Of a DNA stretch of 64,000 nt, positions 53,049 to 61,279 are shown one piece after another. Position 1 is the stretch's first letter, and each line of letters starts with the position of its first letter. Source of the stretch: Bog-473 sp963788125. Its GTDB lineage: Bacteria; Actinomycetota; Acidimicrobiia; Acidimicrobiales; RAAP-2. The notes under the pieces were generated by a model. The model did no database searches. It saw only the letters and a program-made list of their open reading frames with translations, and was not told the DNA's origin. The DNA is taken from contig CAWBFN010000002.1 of assembly GCA_963788125.1 (NCBI GenBank), positions 1,550,001-1,614,000 of the forward strand, given 5' to 3'. The translations under genes and the position numbers were made by a program.

Positions 53049-53888
53049 ATGCGACGTCCTCTCGCGCTGCTCGCGCTCGTGCCGCTGGTCGTAGTAGGTC
53101 TGACCGTTCCGGCGGGCGCTGCTCGTAACGGCGGGTTCTCGAACGGCGGATCCTCGAACGGCGGATCCTCAAACGGCGGCGGCTCCGCTAACCCGACGGC
53201 CGGGATGTCGCTGGTCTTCAATCAGGGCTTTTCGGGCTCAACGCTCAACACGTCGGCGTGGGATACCTGTTACGAGTACTTCGTTGCCTCGACGGGCTGC
53301 ACGAACTACGGCAACGGCGAACTCGAGTGGTACCTGCCAGGGGGCGACCAAGTCTCCGGCGGCGTGCTGCATGAGGTGGCCACCGAGACACCCACGCAAG
53401 GGACCACGCAAGCCGGTGCGTCCGAGGTCTACCCCTACAAGTCGGGGATGGTGACGACGTTCGGGTCCTTCAACTTCACCTACGGCTACGTCTCGGTCGT
53501 CGCCAAGCTGCCCGGAGGCACCGGGACCTGGCCCGCCATCTGGATGTTGCCGGAGAACGGCACATGGCCGCCCGAGATCGACATCATGGAGAACTACGGC
53601 TCGACCAATCAGATCCAGTGCACGGTTCATTGGAGTTCGGCCAACCTTCAGGCCTATGCCAACGTGACCAGTTCGACCAACCTCACGAACAGTTACAACA
53701 CCTACAGCGTGCTGTGGACGCCCACCTCGCTCACCTGGTATCTCAACGGCAAGGCCGTGTTCACGTACAGCGGAGTGGGCGTACCCAATACGCCGATGTA
53801 CCTCCTGGCCAACCTGGCCATCGACGCCGTCGGGGCGCCGAGCAGTTCGTTCGATATCCAGTCGGTCAAGATCTATCAGAATCGCTGA
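53049..53888 (+). CDS. Secreted GH16 glycoside hydrolase (beta-glucanase-like)
   Basis: 279 residues. A Sec signal peptide (RRPLALLALVPLVVVGLTVPAGA) leads to four 5-residue repeats of the NGGxS type, then a GH16 jelly roll. The catalytic motif is EIDIME at residues 176-181 (nucleophile E176, acid/base E181, helper D178). Fold residues WPAIWMLPENGTWP precede it. Family members hydrolyse beta-1,3/1,4-glucans, agar or related polymers. A lichenase- or laminarinase-like role is inferred. ATG 53049 is preceded by AAAAGGGG. Confidence 0.92.
   Translation: MRRPLALLALVPLVVVGLTVPAGAARNGGFSNGGSSNGGSSNGGGSANPTAGMSLVFNQGFSGSTLNTSAWDTCYEYFVASTGCTNYGNGELEWYLPGGDQVSGGVLHEVATETPTQGTTQAGASEVYPYKSGMVTTFGSFNFTYGYVSVVAKLPGGTGTWPAIWMLPENGTWPPEIDIMENYGSTNQIQCTVHWSSANLQAYANVTSSTNLTNSYNTYSVLWTPTSLTWYLNGKAVFTYSGVGVPNTPMYLLANLAIDAVGAPSSSFDIQSVKIYQNR
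53127..53186 (+). repeat. Four 15-bp units coding NGG(F/S/G)S
   Basis: Four 15-base units (53127-53186) encode NGGFS, NGGSS, NGGSS and NGGGS, between the signal peptide and catalytic domain of the GH16 enzyme. It is a flexible Gly/Ser linker grown by in-frame duplication. Confidence 0.85.
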
Positions 53889-54066
53889 CCGTTAGGTCCA
53901 ACGACGTGAGCTGACAATCCTCTTGCCCCGGGCCTGCGGAGCCACGGGAGGGGTGGAGGCCGTGGTCCTCTGACCTCTGTACCATGCTGCCAGCCACGGC
54001 CACGTAGAGCCGGGGTGCTGAGGACATCTGTGGGACAGGATTGCCTCTGGCGAACGTACCCCTCGC

Positions 54067-54139
54067 GGGGCTGTAGCTCAGTGGTTAGAGCAGGGGACTC
54101 ATAATCCCTCGGTCGTGGGTTCGATCCCCACCAGCCCCA
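54067..54139 (+). tRNA. tRNA with CAT anticodon (Ile2 or elongator Met)
   Basis: Cloverleaf: acceptor GGGGCTG (54067-54073) pairs with CAGCCCC (54132-54138), discriminator A54139. Anticodon stem GGGGA/TCCCT encloses CAT at 54100-54102. The variable and T regions (GGTCG, TGGGTTCGATCCCCA) and GACTCATAATC loop look like the Ile2 type, whose C34 is made lysidine by TilS, but elongator tRNA-Met cannot be excluded. No CCA encoded. Confidence 0.85.
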
Positions 54140-54224
54140 CGCACACCGTGTCCCGTCCCACCGTGTACTCGGTGACCGTGTACCGGTGTCTGCTCGGACC
54201 GACACGCGCCGGACGGCGCGCTCT

Positions 54225-54536
54225 TCAGGTCGGCTGGGGTTCGGTGGCGGCCCAGGCGACCGCCCCGCCCGTCAGGTTCTCGGCCGTCCACCCGGCATCG
54301 CTGAGTGCACTGGCCGCCTTGGCCGAGCGAGTGCCGGCGTGGCAGGCGACGACGATGGTGGTGTCCTGCGGCAACTCGCCCAACCGATCGCCCAGCTGAC
54401 CCAGCGGGATGTTGACCCCGAACGGGTAGGCCCACTCCTCGACCTCGGAGGGCTCCCTCACGTCGAGGAGGAAGACGTCCTCGCCCGCCGACAGCCGAGC
54501 GCGGACCTCGTCAGGTGACACTTCACGATAAGACAT
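54225..54536 (-). CDS. Rhodanese-like sulfurtransferase
   Basis: 103 residues: EVSPDEVRARLSAGEDVFLLDVREPSEVEEW and the active-site loop VVACHAGTRSAKAA with catalytic Cys near residue 65. The single-domain form transfers sulphur from thiosulphate or persulphides. Start ATG 54536. Divergent from the PH-domain gene. Confidence 0.9.
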   Translation of the reverse strand: MSYREVSPDEVRARLSAGEDVFLLDVREPSEVEEWAYPFGVNIPLGQLGDRLGELPQDTTIVVACHAGTRSAKAASALSDAGWTAENLTGGAVAWAATEPQPT

Positions 54537-54606
54537 GGGGCCAGGCTACCGGCGCCCGGCTCCCGCTAGGCATCGTTTCTCCGGGTCGCGCAGCTACTCT
54601 CGGGGC

Positions 54607-55440
54607 ATGCCGTTGCCCCGGAAGTTCTTCAATGAGGACGAGGAGCTTCTTGTCGAGCTCCGCCCCCATTGGGTCTTCTTCGCCGTCCCCGCGCTCGTCG
54701 CCTTCGTCGCCGTGGCGGGGGTCATCGCCCTGCTCTCCGCCGTGTCCATGCCCCACTGGGCGGCCGACGCGTTGCTGATCCTGGCCGCCTTCCCTGTGGT
54801 GTGGTGTCTCGGTCGGCTCCTGCGGTGGCGCTGCTACATCTTGGCGCTGACGACGACCCGCATCGTGGAGTGTCGCGGGGTCATCAGCAGGCAGATCGTC
54901 CAGCTCCGCCTGCAACGGATCACCGAGATCAGCCTGTCGCAGAAGTTCTGGGAGCGCATGCTGGGCACCGGCCGGCTGATCGTCGACGTCCAGGGCGAGG
55001 ACGATGCCGTGGTCCTCGAGTTCGTCCGCAAACCGGCCATCGTCCAGCGGGTCATCAACGGCAAGATCAACGAGTTGACGGCCGGCGCCCCGGCCGAGGA
55101 GATACCCGACGAGCTACGCGACATCGACTCGCGGGTGAGGCGGTCCGGCGCATCGGGGAGGCAGGTCGACGACACGCACGACACGCCGCCGTTCGGCGTG
55201 CCTGCCGTTGTGGGCGAACGCCCGCGTGCTGCCGGCCCACCCCCGCCGGCCGGCCCACCCCCTCCGGCCAGCCCACCCCCGCCGGCCGGTCCACCCCCGT
55301 CGGCCAGCCCACCCACCGGCGGTGCCGGACCGGGCGAGATTCGCATTCGGCTCATTGAGCTCGACGACCTGCGGCAGCGGGGCATCATCTCCGAGCAGGA
55401 GTTCGCCGACAAGAAGGCCGAGCTGCTGAGCCGCATTTAG
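54607..55440 (+). CDS. Membrane PH-domain protein with C-terminal SHOCT
   Basis: 277 residues. Two helices (FFAVPALVAFVAVAGVIALLS and ALLILAAFPVVWCLGRLL) precede a bacterial PH domain (YILALTTTRIVECRGVISRQIVQLRLQRITEIS, RLIVDVQGEDDAVVLEFVRKP). A ~60-residue Pro/Ala/Gly linker of repeated PPP-type units follows, then a SHOCT motif (LIELDDLRQRGIISEQEFADKKAELL). SHOCT helices mediate oligomer or membrane association in other proteins. The protein likely sits at the membrane; function unknown. ATG 54607. Confidence 0.82.
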   Translation: MPLPRKFFNEDEELLVELRPHWVFFAVPALVAFVAVAGVIALLSAVSMPHWAADALLILAAFPVVWCLGRLLRWRCYILALTTTRIVECRGVISRQIVQLRLQRITEISLSQKFWERMLGTGRLIVDVQGEDDAVVLEFVRKPAIVQRVINGKINELTAGAPAEEIPDELRDIDSRVRRSGASGRQVDDTHDTPPFGVPAVVGERPRAAGPPPPAGPPPPASPPPPAGPPPSASPPTGGAGPGEIRIRLIELDDLRQRGIISEQEFADKKAELLSRI

Positions 55441-55471
55441 GCTTCTGGGCGGTTGCCGGGCGCCGACTACC

Positions 55472-55705
55472 GTGGTGCGGGTGGGCGAGCCTCGATACAG
55501 GTGCGACGGCTGCGGCAACCTGACCCGCTTCGATGTGACCACGTCGGAGACGACCAGGTCGTTCTACCACTACACCGTCGGGGGCGACCTCAGCGTGGAA
55601 GAGACGGCGGTGCTGTCCCGCCAGGTCGACGAGGTCGTGTGCCGCTGGTGCGGGCACGGCCGCAGCGTCGTCGAGGTCAGCGAGGGCGAGTCTCTGACCC
55701 CGTGA
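55472..55705 (+). CDS. Zinc-ribbon-like hypothetical protein
   Basis: 77 residues from GTG 55472, with one CxxC in RCDGCGN and a second in VCRWCGHG, giving a four-Cys zinc-ribbon layout. The middle (TRSFYHYTVGGDLSVEETAVLSRQVDE) is helical. The stop overlaps the next gene's start by 4 bases, suggesting a two-gene unit with the thioredoxin-like protein. Function unknown. Confidence 0.6.
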   Translation: MVRVGEPRYRCDGCGNLTRFDVTTSETTRSFYHYTVGGDLSVEETAVLSRQVDEVVCRWCGHGRSVVEVSEGESLTP

Positions 55706-56178
55706 CCGACCCCACGTCGGCCGAGTTCCTGGCCCGGCTGCGACCCATCCCCACTTACCGGGATCATCCGGCCACCTCGCCGGCCGATATCCAGGGCGTG
55801 GATCCTTCCGGTGCCCCCGTCCGGGTGGCGGTCCTGGGGTCGGCCGAGCCCGTTCTCCTCCTCTTCCTCTCGGCGGCCTGCCTCGGCTGCCGCGACCTGT
55901 GGGGCGGGACGGCGGAGCTGCACCGTTCGCTGCCTTCGGGCGTCCACGTCGTCCTCGTCACCCGGGGGCCCGAGGAGGAGGACGCCCGGGCGATCGCCGC
56001 GCTGGCACCGGCGGGCTGCCTCACGGTGATGAGCTCGCAGGCCTACCGCGACTACCGCGTCGGGGGCCCGCCCTTCCTGGCCGTCGCCTGGGGGCACGAG
56101 GTACGGACCGAGGGCGTGGCCTGGGGGGTTGCCGAGACGGTGCGCGCCACCCGGCAGGCCGTTGCGGGGGAGCAGTGA
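55702..56178 (+). CDS. Thioredoxin-like protein with CLGC motif
   Basis: 158 residues, GTG 55702. VLLLFLSAACLGCRDLWGGTAELHRSLPSGVHVVLVTRGPE resembles a thioredoxin beta-alpha-beta with a CLGC active-site-like pair (Cys about 56 and 59). The rest keeps a strand (CLTVMSSQAY) and GPPFLAVAWG that mimic the cis-Pro region. It could be a disulphide reductase or a redox-scaffold protein; not proven. It follows a zinc-ribbon gene and precedes the repeat-rich CDCC protein. Confidence 0.7.
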   Translation: MTDPTSAEFLARLRPIPTYRDHPATSPADIQGVDPSGAPVRVAVLGSAEPVLLLFLSAACLGCRDLWGGTAELHRSLPSGVHVVLVTRGPEEEDARAIAALAPAGCLTVMSSQAYRDYRVGGPPFLAVAWGHEVRTEGVAWGVAETVRATRQAVAGEQ

Positions 56179-56254
56179 TGGTGGCGGGCCCGAGGCCCGG
56201 ACCGCGTGTCACAACCCCCTGCGACGCTGGTGGCGAAGAAGGAGGGCCACGACC

Positions 56255-56545
56255 ATGCCTGATCTGGAGATGTTCAACACCGAGATGTTCAACACCGAGA
56301 TGTTCAACACCGAGATGCGCAACCCCGAGATGCGCAACCCCGAGGCGACCGAACCGCTCACCATCGACTGCGACTGCTGCGAGCTCCAGGGGTCCGCGGC
56401 CTGCGACGACTGCGTGGTCACCTTCCTCCTGGGGCGTGAGCCCGATGACGCCGTGGTCATCGATGCCGACGAGGCCCGGGCCATGCGGATGCTCGAGCGC
56501 GCCGGTCTCGTCCCGACGCTGCGCTTCAGCGCCGGGAGTGGCTGA
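56255..56545 (+). CDS. Hypothetical protein with EMFNT repeat and CDCC/CDDC motif
   Basis: 96 residues from ATG 56255. Residues 5-29 are five pentapeptide units (EMFNT x3 and EMRNP x2) encoded by 15-base repeats. After TIDCDCCELQGSAACDDCVVTFLLG the Cys cluster (CxCC, then CxxC) may bind zinc or a metal centre. The end (DEARAMRMLERAGLVPTLRF) is helical. I recognise no family with known function. The gene lies between the thioredoxin-like and mannosyltransferase genes, on the same strand. Confidence 0.65.
   Translation: MPDLEMFNTEMFNTEMFNTEMRNPEMRNPEATEPLTIDCDCCELQGSAACDDCVVTFLLGREPDDAVVIDADEARAMRMLERAGLVPTLRFSAGSG
56267..56341 (+). repeat. Five 15-bp units coding EMFNT/EMRNP
   Basis: GAGATGTTCAACACC repeats three times (56267-56311), then GAGATGCGCAACCCC twice (56312-56341). 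The within-type identity shows recent duplication, and the frame is kept. Confidence 0.95.
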
Positions 56546-56599
56546 CCCGGCGCTCGCCGGTGGCCCGCCCTCGGTGCGGGCCGGGGGGAGACGGGCGCC

Positions 56600-57745
56600 A
56601 TGAGGCGACACCTGCTGGTCACCAACGATTTCCCACCCAAGGTGGGTGGTATCCAGAGCTACCTCTGGGAGCTGTGGAGGCGCGTCGATCCGGACTCCTT
56701 CGTCGTCCTTACGGCGTCGTCGCACCCGGACGCTCCCGCCTGGGATTCCGCCCAGGCGGCGCGCGGGATCCGCATCGTCCGGGTCCCCGAGCCGATCCTG
56801 TTCTTTCCGACACCCGGGGCGTTCGCCGAGGTACGGCGGTGCGTCCGCGAGCACGACATCGGTCTCGTCCTCTTCGATCCCGCCCTCCCGCTCGGGCTCC
56901 TCGGTCCACGGATCGGCGTGCCGTACGGGGTCATCCTGCACGGAGCCGAGGTCACCGTGCCGGGCCGGATTCCCGGCGCGCGGTCGCTGCTGGCCCGCGT
57001 CGTGCGGGGCTCGTCGGTGGTGGTCACGGCGGGTCCCTACCCGGCGGCCGAGGTGCGCCGTGCGGCCGGCATCATCGCGGCGCCGATCGTCGAGGTGCCG
57101 CCCGGCGTCGACACCGCGGCCATCACCACCCTGCGGGCCCCCCAGCGCCGCGCCGCCCGGGCCCGGCTCGGACTGCCGACCACCGGTCCGCTGGTGGTGA
57201 GCGTGAGCCGGCTGGTGCCCCGCAAGGGGATGGACGTGCTCATCGCCGCGGCCGGACGGCTGGCCCCCTCCTATCCCGACCTGGTGGTGGCCATCGGGGG
57301 AGAGGGCCGCGAGGCGGACCGGCTCCGGCGTCAGGCCTCCTCCAGCCTGGCCCCGGTCAGGCTGCTCGGTCGGGTGAGCGACGAGGACCGCGCGGCGCTG
57401 CTCGCCGCAGCCGACGTCTTCGTGATGCCGTGCCGCAACCGCTGGCTGGGTCTGGAGCAGGAGGGCTTCGGCATCGTCTTTCTGGAGGCCGCCGCGGCGG
57501 GAACGCCCCAGATCGCCGGCGACAGCGGGGGTGCGGCCGACGCCGTGGTGCACGGGGTGACCGGCCTGGTGGTCGACGAGCCGGACGACGCCGGGAGCGT
57601 GGCGACGGCCCTGCGCACCCTGCTGGCCGATCCCAAGCTGCGACGCCGCATGGCCGCGGCCGGCCGTGCCCGCGTCACGGCATCCTTCGACTATGACATT
57701 CTCGCTTCTAGGCTGGCCAGCACCTTGGAGAAAGTGGGAGGCTGA
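56600..57745 (+). CDS. GT4-family mannosyltransferase, PimB/PimC-like
   Basis: 381 residues of the glycosyltransferase 4 family (GT-B fold). RHLLVTNDFPPKVGGIQSYLWELW opens the N-terminal Rossmann fold; VVSVSRLVPRKGMDVLIAAAGRL and the EEGFGIVFLEAAAAGTPQIAGDSGG E-x7-E motif of the nucleotide-sugar site follow. PimB-like enzymes add mannose from GDP-mannose to phosphatidylinositol mannosides or lipid carriers in actinobacteria. The exact acceptor is inferred from family. ATG 56600; SRPBCC and ROK genes follow on the same strand. Confidence 0.85.
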   Translation: MRRHLLVTNDFPPKVGGIQSYLWELWRRVDPDSFVVLTASSHPDAPAWDSAQAARGIRIVRVPEPILFFPTPGAFAEVRRCVREHDIGLVLFDPALPLGLLGPRIGVPYGVILHGAEVTVPGRIPGARSLLARVVRGSSVVVTAGPYPAAEVRRAAGIIAAPIVEVPPGVDTAAITTLRAPQRRAARARLGLPTTGPLVVSVSRLVPRKGMDVLIAAAGRLAPSYPDLVVAIGGEGREADRLRRQASSSLAPVRLLGRVSDEDRAALLAAADVFVMPCRNRWLGLEQEGFGIVFLEAAAAGTPQIAGDSGGAADAVVHGVTGLVVDEPDDAGSVATALRTLLADPKLRRRMAAAGRARVTASFDYDILASRLASTLEKVGG

Positions 57746-57814
57746 CGCTCCGCCCCGAGACCTCGGGGCGCGTCGGCAACAGACATCGACCCGAGACGAG
57801 AGGAACACGAGGCA

Positions 57815-58258
57815 GTGGCCGATCAAGCCACAGAACAGATGTCGGTGGCGGCATCGCCGGAGCGGTGCTTCGCCGTCGCCGCGGACATCGAGCGCTATCC
57901 CGAATGGGCGGCCGACATAAAGGAGGTCGTCGTCGAAGAGCGCGACGACCAGGGTCGGCCGGTGCTGGTCACCTTCCGGGCCGCCGCCTTCGGCCGGAGC
58001 GCCAGCTCCACCCTGCGCTACGACTTCACCGAGGCGCCGCACATCCTCTCGTGGAAGCTGACCAAGGGCGACATCACCTCCAAGTGGGACGGGAGCTACG
58101 TCTTCGATCCCGACGAGGCGGCCGGGACCCACGTCACGTACCACCTGGAGGCGGAGCTGCGCGTCCCCATCCCCGGTTTCATCAAGAACCGGGCCCAGAG
58201 TCGCGTCATGTCGACGGCCATTCGGGAGCTGAAGGCGCGGGTCGAGTCGTCGTCGTGA
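57815..58258 (+). CDS. SRPBCC-family (polyketide cyclase-like) protein
   Basis: 147 residues from GTG 57815. START-like domain: EQMSVAASPERCFAVAADIERYPEWAADIKEVVVEE, then RSASSTLRYDFTEAPHILSWKLTKGDITSKWDGSYVF and the C-terminal GFIKNRAQSRVMSTAIRELKARV helix. Such proteins bind lipids or isoprenoid-like ligands. It overlaps the ROK gene by 4 bases and follows PimB by 69 bases, so it may work on lipid-linked sugars, though this is only a neighbour-based guess. Confidence 0.85.
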   Translation: MADQATEQMSVAASPERCFAVAADIERYPEWAADIKEVVVEERDDQGRPVLVTFRAAAFGRSASSTLRYDFTEAPHILSWKLTKGDITSKWDGSYVFDPDEAAGTHVTYHLEAELRVPIPGFIKNRAQSRVMSTAIRELKARVESSS

Positions 58259-59307
58259 CGTCGGACGCCGGATCCTCGGCGGGCGACGGCGTTTCGTTGG
58301 GGATCGACATCGGCGGGACCAAGGTTCTCGGGGTTGTCCTGAATGCGGCCGACCGGGTGATGGCCGAGTCCCGCGTCCCCACGCCGAGGGGCCGGCGAGG
58401 CGGCGGCCCGGCCTGGGGCCCCGAGGAGGGGGTCGAGGTGGCGGGTGTGATCGCCGACGTGGTGGCCCGGCTCGACGCGTCCAGCGGCTCGCCGGCGACC
58501 CGGCCCGCTGACGCCGTCCCCGTCGGCATCGGGGTGCCGGGGATGCTCGATCGACAGGAGAGGCTCCTTCTCTCCCCCAACCTCTCCGACGCGCAGGGGG
58601 TGGACTGGCGGGAACTGATGCGGAGCCGCCTGGCGGGGCGGCGGGTCGTCATCGAGAACGACGCCAACCTGGCCGTGCTGGCCGAACACCGGTTGGGCGC
58701 GGCGCGGGGCTACCGCCACGTGGTGATGGTCACGCTGGGGACCGGCATCGGGGGAGGCGTCATCGTCGATGGGCGCGTCCAGGTGGGCGCCAACGGCTTC
58801 TGCGGGGAGATCGGACACATGGTGGTCGATCCCGCCGGCCCACCGTGCCCGTGCGGGCGGCGAGGGTGCTGGGAGCGTTTCGCGTCGGGGGGTGGGTTGG
58901 GCCTGCTGGCCCGCGAGGCGGCGCTCGCTGGAACGCTGCCCGGGGTGGTCGCCCTGGCCGGCGGTGACCCCGAGGGCGTGCGGGGTGAGGACGTGACGGC
59001 CGCCGCCCTCTCCGGGGACCGCGACGCCCGCCGCGTCCTGGAGCAGGTGGGTTGGTGGGTCGGCTTCGGACTGGCCAATCTGGCCAGCGTCCTCGACCCG
59101 GAGTGCTTCGTCATCGGGGGTGGGTTGGCCAGCGCCGGCGACCTCCTTCTCACCGCCGCCCGCCGGGCCTATTCGGAGCTGGTCCTGGGCGGTTCGGTCC
59201 GCCCCCCGACGGCGATCGTCCCGGCCCAGTTCGGCGAGCGCGCCGGCGCGGTGGGCGCCGCGTGGGCGGCGCGTCACGGAGGGCTATGGGGAACGGGAGA
59301 GGGGTGA
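58255..59307 (+). CDS. ROK-family glucokinase
   Basis: 350 residues from GTG 58255. LGIDIGGTKVLGVVL is the phosphate-1 loop, IENDANLAVLAEHRLG the phosphate-2/DxxG region, and GLGTGIGGGVIVDG the adenosine region. The ROK zinc site is visible in CPCGRRGCWERFASG. The enzyme phosphorylates glucose or a related sugar with ATP. It overlaps both neighbours by 4 bases, forming a tight run of SRPBCC, ROK kinase and LLM protein. Confidence 0.92.
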   Translation: MTSDAGSSAGDGVSLGIDIGGTKVLGVVLNAADRVMAESRVPTPRGRRGGGPAWGPEEGVEVAGVIADVVARLDASSGSPATRPADAVPVGIGVPGMLDRQERLLLSPNLSDAQGVDWRELMRSRLAGRRVVIENDANLAVLAEHRLGAARGYRHVVMVTLGTGIGGGVIVDGRVQVGANGFCGEIGHMVVDPAGPPCPCGRRGCWERFASGGGLGLLAREAALAGTLPGVVALAGGDPEGVRGEDVTAAALSGDRDARRVLEQVGWWVGFGLANLASVLDPECFVIGGGLASAGDLLLTAARRAYSELVLGGSVRPPTAIVPAQFGERAGAVGAAWAARHGGLWGTGEG

Positions 59308-60048
59308 TCCGCACCGGCATCGTGCTGCCCATCTTCCGGGAGACTCCCGACGACGCCTTCGAGGCGGCGCACCGGGCGTTGGCCGCCGGGGTGGACGGCG
59401 TGTTCTGCTACGACCACCTCTGGCCCCTGGGGGAGCCCGACCGGCCGGCGCTGGCGCCGTTCCCCGTGCTGTCCAGCCTCGCCGCCACTCTCGACGTTCC
59501 GCCGGGCCGGGGCGGCGGCCCGTTCTTCGGGACGTTGGTGGCCCGGGTGGGGCTGGTGCCCAACGACGTCCTGCTGGGCCAGTTCAACGCCCTCGAACAC
59601 CTGGCCCCGGGGCGCGTCATCGCCGGTCTGGGCACCGGTGACCACCTGAGCGAGGCGGAGAACCGCGCCTACGGCCTCCCCTTTGCCCCGGCCGCCGAGC
59701 GGCGGTCGGACATGGTGGACCTGGGCCGCCAGCTGCGGGAGCGGGGCCTCACCGTGTGGCTGGCCGGGGGGCCACGGGCGCGCGATCGATGAGGTTCGGG
59801 CAACCGGCGCGGCGCTCAACGTCTGGGATGCCGAGCCCGGCTTGGTGGCCCGCCGGTCGCAGGGGCCCGACGCGGTGGAGGTCACCTGGGGCGGGCCCCC
59901 CCAGCCGGCGTCGACCCTGGCCGACACGGTGCGGGAGCTGGCCGACGCCGGCGCCAGCTGGGTCATCTTCGGCTGGCCGGTCGACCTCGCCGCGGTGGTG
60001 GCCGCCGCCCGGAGGGCATCGTCGAGGGAGCCCGGGGCGCAGCCGTAG
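59304..60048 (+). pseudogene. LLM-class F420 oxidoreductase broken at a G6 run
   Basis: GTG 59304 overlaps the ROK stop. The frame reads IRTGIVLPIFRETPDDAFEAAHRALAAGVDGVFCYDHLWPLGEPDRPA, then PNDVLLGQFNALEHLAPGRVIAGLGTGDHL and onward to LTVWLAG, then runs out at 59792. A second frame carries on with GHGRAIDEVRATGAALNVWDAEPG to the stop at 60046-60048. Six G at 59766-59771 where five would keep frame explains it, giving a ~247-residue LLM-fold protein. Possible sequencing error, dead gene or phase-variable run. Confidence 0.8.
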
Positions 60049-60057
60049 ACTCGACAG

Positions 60058-61272
60058 ATGGAATTCCGCCGGATCAACGGGCTACCGCCCTACGTCTTCG
60101 CCACCATCAACACTATGAGGGACGAAGCCCGGCGAGCCGCCCGTGATGTCATCGACCTCGGGTTCGGCAATCCCGACCTGCCCTCGCCCGACGTGGCCGT
60201 GGAGAAGTTGGCCGAGGCGGTGCACAACCCGCGCAACCACCGGTACTCGGCCTCACGGGGGATTCCCAAGCTGCGCAGCGCCATCACGGACCTCTACCTG
60301 CGCAAGTTCGGCGTGGAGCTCGATCCCGAGACCGAGGTGGTCACCACCATCGGGGCCAAGGAAGGCTTCTCGCATCTCATGTGGGTCCTCGTCCAGCCCG
60401 GTGACACCGCACTGGTGCCCTCTCCCTCGTACCCCATCCACATCTGGGGCCCGCTGTTCGCCGGGGCGGACGTGCGCCAGGTTCCGCTCCGGGGCCCCTC
60501 GGTCGACGTCGACGGCACGGGAGCCCCCGATCCGGGCGACGACTTCTTCGACGGCTTGATGCACGCCTGGGAGGAGTCGTGGCCCAAGCCGAGGGTCATC
60601 GTGCTCTCGTTTCCCCACAACCCGACGACGGCCTGTGTCGATCTCTCCTTCATGGAGCGCCTCGTGGCGTTCGCCCGCGAGCACGAGGTGGTCCTGGTTC
60701 ACGATTTCGCCTATGCCGACATCGGCTTCGACGGTTACGACCCCCCCTCCATCTTGCAGGTGCCGGGGGCCAAGGACGTGGCCGTGGAGCTCTACACCAT
60801 GACCAAGTCGTTCTCCATGGCCGGTTGGCGCGTCGGCTTCGTGGTCGGGAACCGCGAGATCGTGCAGGCACTCACCAAGCTCAAGACGTATCTCGACTAC
60901 GGGACCTTCCAACCCATTCAGATCGCCGCCATTGTGGCCATGAACGAGGCCCCGGAGTATCCCAGGCAGATCAACAAGATCTACAAGTCCCGGCGCGACG
61001 CCCTGTGCGACGGGCTCAACCGCATCGGCTGGCATCTCGTCCCGCCCAAGGGGACCATGTTCGTCTGGGCCCCCATTCCCGAGCCCTACCGCGAGATGGG
61101 CTCGCTCGAGTTCGCCAAGCACTTGATCAGCGAGGCCGACGTCGCCACCTCGCCCGGTGTGGGCTTCGGCCCCGGCGGCGACGGTCACGTGCGCTTCGCC
61201 CTCATCGAGAACGAGCAGCGCATCGGACAGGCGGTGCGGAACCTGCGGGGCGCACTCACCAAACTGGGCTGA
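60058..61272 (+). CDS. Class I aminotransferase (AlaC/AspC-like)
   Basis: 404-residue PLP enzyme of fold type I. The PLP lysine is in YTMTKSFSMAGWRVGF; upstream motifs DLGFGNPDLPSPDVAVEKL, NHRYSASRGIPKLRSAITDLYL and SYPIHIWGPLFAGADV are in family order, and the C-terminal R motif (GDGHVRFALIENEQR) binds the substrate carboxylate. It resembles the AlaC-type alanine/aspartate aminotransferases. ATG 60058 is 9 bases after the LLM remnant. The donor amino acid is not certain. Confidence 0.9.
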   Translation: MEFRRINGLPPYVFATINTMRDEARRAARDVIDLGFGNPDLPSPDVAVEKLAEAVHNPRNHRYSASRGIPKLRSAITDLYLRKFGVELDPETEVVTTIGAKEGFSHLMWVLVQPGDTALVPSPSYPIHIWGPLFAGADVRQVPLRGPSVDVDGTGAPDPGDDFFDGLMHAWEESWPKPRVIVLSFPHNPTTACVDLSFMERLVAFAREHEVVLVHDFAYADIGFDGYDPPSILQVPGAKDVAVELYTMTKSFSMAGWRVGFVVGNREIVQALTKLKTYLDYGTFQPIQIAAIVAMNEAPEYPRQINKIYKSRRDALCDGLNRIGWHLVPPKGTMFVWAPIPEPYREMGSLEFAKHLISEADVATSPGVGFGPGGDGHVRFALIENEQRIGQAVRNLRGALTKLG

Positions 61273-61279
61273 GCGCCCG

